Shown one piece after another: positions 60,670 through 64,000 of a stretch of DNA of 64,000 nucleotides. Each line of letters starts with the position of its first letter. The first letter of the stretch is position 1. A model generated the notes under the pieces. The model ran no database searches. It saw nothing but the letters and a program-made list of their open reading frames with translations, and had not been told where the DNA came from. Position numbers and translations under genes: made by a program. This DNA comes from JADKCL01 sp031415375 (GTDB lineage Bacteria; Bacteroidota; Bacteroidia; J057; JADKCL01), in assembly GCA_031415375.1 (NCBI GenBank), contig JANORP010000086.1, positions 1 to 64,000 of the forward strand, written 5' to 3'.

Positions 60670-61878
60670 CTAATTGGGCCATCTGAAGTCTTGGTCTATC
60701 GTCTTGAGCAAACGCAATGTGTTGGGTTCCAACACAGGATCCCCGACGAGTTGCACAGGTATCTCAGCGCGGTCTTGGGCGTTGTGTTTGTGAAACAGCT
60801 CGACGACCGCACTTACTGCCCAGTCGTAGGTGATGGCCTGGCCAGCAGCGATTTCCAATCGGGAAATTTCCCCGAGGCGGGCGATACGCGTGGCCTCATT
60901 CCAGAGATTGACCCGCAGCGTACCCTCGTGGAGGACCCAGTCCTCGGCTGCTCCGATCTGCCCGATCACTTCGTGTACCCCTGGCACGAGGTCATCGGCT
61001 TGGTGACATTGTTTGCAACGCAACCAATCCCAGCTTTCGTAGGCGAGCAATTCGGGGCGTGCATAACAGGTCTTGCAATACACATCTGGAAACGAACGCC
61101 GCACAGCGAGTTGCGAGAAAACCAAGTCGTCCATTTGCTGCATGACCAGATCCAGTTCTTGGGCGTGCTGGATGCGGTCGCGCTTGGATTTGCGGCGATA
61201 GATTTGCGCGATCAGTTGGCGATGTGCGATGGCTAGCGCCGGCATACTTGCGACTGGGATGGGCTTGGTCTTGCCATCGGTCAAAGCCAGGAGTTCATTG
61301 CGGGCAAGTCCGGCGGCATCGGCGACCTCGGGCGATTGATCCTGAACCAAATAATGCAGCATTTGTACAGCCGATGGCGTGCCGACTGCCCGCAACGCTT
61401 TCACTGCGGCGAGGCGGCTCTCCCACCACGACCCATTGGCCAATTGCGCCAAAAACTTGACTGCCACATCGGGATGTAGGCGGCGAGCGACTTCCAAGGC
61501 CGCATAACGCTGGGCTTCGAGGCCATAGCGGACGAGTTTGTCTGAGGCGAACGCCAAAACCCCAAGCGTGCTGCTACTGACCAAGAAACCAATGCCAAAG
61601 ATTTCAAAAGCACTCCCAGGCTCGACAAAAAACGCCATGGCAAAGGCCCAAAACCCGAGAAACGGTAGTATCGAAAAGAAAAATGGCAGTGTGAGAAGTT
61701 TGGGCGAGGCGCTCATTGCTTGCCTCAGCCGCCGAATTGTGCGGGTATCGCCATCGGTACCTCGCTGCCTAAACCAGCGAAATTTCCACACAGGACCCAT
61801 CTTGAGCCGATGGCGGATGCGTGCATACATCCAAACCGCTCCCGAAACGAGGCCCAAAGTCAATCCGGCATCAGCCAT
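60670..61878 (-). CDS. HEAT/zinc-motif membrane protein, array member 1
   Basis: The 402-residue product opens with a helix (MADAGLTLGLVSGAVWMYA) and a strong hairpin (LPFFFSILPFLGFWAFAMAFFV). HEAT-like repeats follow (FLAQLANGSWWESRLAAVKALRAV, VQDQSPEVADAAGLARNEL). The signature VFSQLAVRRSFPDVYC-KT-C...WLRC-KQ-C and the LEIAAGQAITYDWAVSAVVELF block are clear. It starts 31 bp after the PhoD-like gene, so it may be read from the same transcript. Confidence 0.8.
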   Translation of the reverse strand: MADAGLTLGLVSGAVWMYARIRHRLKMGPVWKFRWFRQRGTDGDTRTIRRLRQAMSASPKLLTLPFFFSILPFLGFWAFAMAFFVEPGSAFEIFGIGFLVSSSTLGVLAFASDKLVRYGLEAQRYAALEVARRLHPDVAVKFLAQLANGSWWESRLAAVKALRAVGTPSAVQMLHYLVQDQSPEVADAAGLARNELLALTDGKTKPIPVASMPALAIAHRQLIAQIYRRKSKRDRIQHAQELDLVMQQMDDLVFSQLAVRRSFPDVYCKTCYARPELLAYESWDWLRCKQCHQADDLVPGVHEVIGQIGAAEDWVLHEGTLRVNLWNEATRIARLGEISRLEIAAGQAITYDWAVSAVVELFHKHNAQDRAEIPVQLVGDPVLEPNTLRLLKTIDQDFRWPN

Positions 61879-61909
61879 GCTGCATATTGATCATCACACC
61901 AATACGGCC

Positions 61910-63718
61910 TTATTGCCCGATGTGTTGCAGGCGGATGGTTTGCTGCTGGTCTTTGGTCTGCAGGCGCAGTCCATAGTTCCCGCTAGCAAGGCCATCCAAA
62001 TTCCAGATGGTAGCGGCAGGTGCAAAGGCAATGACAGGTAAGTCCCTGGTTTCCAAAACTCGTCCAGACACCACATCCAGCAATTCGATGCGGATCGTCT
62101 GTGACTGCCTAGCCGTCACGGTGAGCGTACATTCCGCGCCAGCGGGATTGGGGAATACTTGAATTGCTACCGGAAAGGTGCTCGCCGCCTCCGCAAGGCC
62201 CACGATGACCGTAGTCGGGTTGGAGATCGCGGCACGCTGCCAGTGATTTTCGCCAGCGACGCAGCGGTATCCCTTTGCAAATGTTTCGGTGGCGGCCACT
62301 TGGAGAATGGGCGAATACCAAAACTCGGCGGTGACGGTATCGGGCCTGATGTCCAAGATCCCATAACCATGACTCGTGAGCTCGGAATAGACGTGGTGAG
62401 GATTGGCGGCCGAAATGGCTCCCGCCACCAATTGTGCTAGAAACCCTGTGATACCCGCCTCATCAAAATTGCCTCGGGTGATGCTGGTGGGCAGAAATTC
62501 GACGGCAGCCGAACCTGCGCCTGTTGTCGAATTGTAGTTGTTGTAGTCGATCGGCAGGTCGCAAGTGAACGAGGTATGGATATCCCCGCTCAAAACGACA
62601 TTGTTGTCGATGCCGTTTTGATCGAGGTGGCTGAGCACGCGCACGCGTTCGCCATTGTAGCCATCCCATGCACCTGAGTCTGCAACGGGGCCGTCTCCAA
62701 AATTGATGAGTCCACCGAGGCCAGCGGTGGAAAATCGGCCCATCATGCGCTCTTGTGCGAGCACGCGCCAGCGCGCACTCGACCCATCGATTTCCTGTGC
62801 CAGCCAAGCCCATTGACTGTCACCGATCATGGAATATTCGCCATTGGGGAGCGTGTCGCGGTCTCGCAGGGTGGTGGCGTCGAGCACCAAGAGGTCAAGC
62901 AGGTCACCGTAGGCAAGGCGGCGGTAGATCAAATCTGGCCGCGCTGGGTTTTGTAACCGCATCGGTACATATTCCAGAAAGGCTTGCTTGGATTCGGCCT
63001 CAAATTGTGGGGTATCGCCGTCGGTATCGTGGTTGTCCCAAGTGACTGTCCAAGGATGCATCTGCCGGGCGAGGCGCAAATCGGGGTCGAGCAGGTAATA
63101 GGCGTGCCGCTCGCGCCACTCGCTGAGGGTCTGGGGATCAATGGGCGCGGGCACAGGCACCCGCACTTGCTCATCTTGATCGACAAAATCATAGATGTAG
63201 TCGCCCAGGTGCACCACCAGGTCGATGTCGTCGCGCTCACCCACGCGGCGATAGGCATTGAAATAACCCGAGAAGATGCTGCTGCAACTCATCACGGCGA
63301 ACCTCACCTGTGCCACAGCACCCGTGGGAGCCGTTTTGGTGCGGCCGACGACACTCGTTCGCCCCTGCACATCGCTCCAGCGGTACCAATAAAAGCGCCC
63401 TGGCAAGGGCAGCAATGCATCGACCTGAGCGGTCCAGTCGGCGGGTTGATCTGCGATGGCTGTGCCACTCGACACCAAGTTGCTCAGGCCAGCATCTGAA
63501 AACACTTCCCAATTGAGGGTGATCGGGGCGCTGCTCGGTCCCGGATCGACTTTGGTCCAGAGCAAAACGTGATCGACCGTGGGGTCAAACGATGCCACGC
63601 CATGCAAAAACGGCGCATGCGCCGTGTCGGCCATCATATTGGGTGGCAAGGTCTGCGCAGGCAAATGGGCTGCAAAAACCCATGCGAGGCATAGGAAGAT
63701 CGTGGCGTGGTGTTTCAT
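61910..63718 (-). CDS. PhoD-like phosphatase with T9SS type-A sorting domain
   Basis: From the ATG at 63718 the product has 602 residues with a signal peptide (MKHHATIFLCLAWVFAAHLPAQ). An N-terminal fibronectin-like domain (HGVASFDPTVDHVLLWTKV) precedes the metallophosphoesterase of the alkaline phosphatase D family: FAVMSCSSIFSGYFNAY, VVHLGDYIYDF, TVTWDNHDTDGD and VVLSGDIHTSF. The usual WDDHE reads WDNHD here. A type-A T9SS domain closes the protein (VFPNPAGAECTLTV...IRLQHIGQ). It probably hydrolyses extracellular phosphodiesters or monoesters; the substrate is not evident. Confidence 0.88.
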   Translation of the reverse strand: MKHHATIFLCLAWVFAAHLPAQTLPPNMMADTAHAPFLHGVASFDPTVDHVLLWTKVDPGPSSAPITLNWEVFSDAGLSNLVSSGTAIADQPADWTAQVDALLPLPGRFYWYRWSDVQGRTSVVGRTKTAPTGAVAQVRFAVMSCSSIFSGYFNAYRRVGERDDIDLVVHLGDYIYDFVDQDEQVRVPVPAPIDPQTLSEWRERHAYYLLDPDLRLARQMHPWTVTWDNHDTDGDTPQFEAESKQAFLEYVPMRLQNPARPDLIYRRLAYGDLLDLLVLDATTLRDRDTLPNGEYSMIGDSQWAWLAQEIDGSSARWRVLAQERMMGRFSTAGLGGLINFGDGPVADSGAWDGYNGERVRVLSHLDQNGIDNNVVLSGDIHTSFTCDLPIDYNNYNSTTGAGSAAVEFLPTSITRGNFDEAGITGFLAQLVAGAISAANPHHVYSELTSHGYGILDIRPDTVTAEFWYSPILQVAATETFAKGYRCVAGENHWQRAAISNPTTVIVGLAEAASTFPVAIQVFPNPAGAECTLTVTARQSQTIRIELLDVVSGRVLETRDLPVIAFAPAATIWNLDGLASGNYGLRLQTKDQQQTIRLQHIGQ

Positions 63719-63791
63719 AGCTTTGGATCGAACAGCAATATAGCCAAGAAAACCCACAGAAGCCCAATCGTCGGCCCAACGTTGCGAAAAC

Positions 63792-63836
63792 CGTTCGTCG
63801 GCCCTCTCCAAGACTTTTGGGGAAGGCCGACGAACG
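63792..63836 (-). terminator. Rho-independent terminator of the upstream minus-strand gene
   Basis: CGTTCGTCGGCC (63792-63803) and GGCCGACGAACG (63825-63836) form a perfect 12-bp stem; on the minus strand it is followed by GTTTTCG. It lies 8 bp past the stop codon at 63845. Confidence 0.75.
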
Positions 63837-63844
63837 AACCCTTT

Positions 63845-64000
63845 AGCCCTGCAACGGCACCATTTCCACCAACTCCCATTCCGCTCCGATTTCCTGGGAG
63901 ATGAGGCTGATCTTGGAGAAAACGATTCGCATGGGTAATGGCTGCGCCTTGATCGCAGCGAATATGTCGTCGGTGCAGGTCGCGTTGCGGGGATGCATCA
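63845..64000 (-). CDS. 3' end of an unidentified gene
   Basis: A minus-strand frame enters from the window edge and ends at a TAA (63845-63847), encoding about 51 visible residues including DDIFAAIKAQPLPMRIVF and IGAEWELVEMVPLQG. An ATG at 63998 is possible, but an upstream start beyond the edge is more likely. A terminator follows at once. No family recognised. Confidence 0.55.

Overview
The window looks like chromosomal DNA of a Bacteroidota bacterium, probably a Saprospirales-type or related gliding lineage; the order is inferred and not proven. The evidence is one type-B and several type-A type IX secretion (T9SS) C-terminal sorting domains, Bacteroidota-style TAnnTTTG promoter boxes, a GreA/B-like protein of the Bacteroidota type, and moderately high GC with AT-rich gaps. 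No tRNA, rRNA or CRISPR array was seen.

Layout. (1) 1-14.8 kb: three giant secreted T9SS proteins, two on the minus strand and one on the plus strand. (2) 14.9-23.3 kb: four PhyH-type Fe(II)/2-oxoglutarate dioxygenase genes carrying six catalytic domains, arranged as two ATGA-overlapping pairs. Between the pairs lie two small T9SS paralogs and a Panacea (DUF4065) toxin-antitoxin pair. (3) 23.7-26.4 kb: a putative outer-membrane protein, a polytopic membrane protein and a Crp/Fnr regulator. (4) 27.0-34.4 kb: a same-strand block of two exported caspase-fold proteins (one with Ser in place of the catalytic Cys), a zinc-ribbon P-loop GTPase and a GAP1-like partner. This resembles published GTPase/GAP1 conflict systems. 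(5) 34.6-53.9 kb: a polymorphic-toxin island. It has two DUF4157 (eCIS-core) toxins. One carries both a TNT NADase domain and a YwqJ-type deaminase, followed by a YwqK/MORN immunity gene. The other carries a PoNe nuclease, followed by PoNi. Broken toxin cassettes and a string of small immunity-like genes lie around them. (6) 54.0-61.9 kb: a tandem array of six paralogous membrane proteins with HEAT-like repeats and a conserved CxxC/CxxC zinc motif, on the minus strand. (7) 61.9-64 kb: a T9SS-secreted PhoD-like phosphatase and the 3' end of another gene.

Two families of small non-autonomous inverted-repeat elements are present. Family A has two copies (2464-2675 and 23365-23598) with terminal inverted repeats and flanking direct repeats. 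Family B (best copy 52854-52965, 7-bp target duplication) interrupts a small gene behind PoNi: removing the element and one duplication restores the reading frame. Two decayed family-B copies lie near 45.6 and 59.2 kb, the latter expanded into eight 9-bp tandem units.

The strongest candidate for an undescribed system is the 27-54 kb region: caspase pair, GTPase/GAP1, then DUF4157 toxins and immunity genes, followed by the six-gene HEAT/zinc array. That these parts act together is inferred from proximity only.
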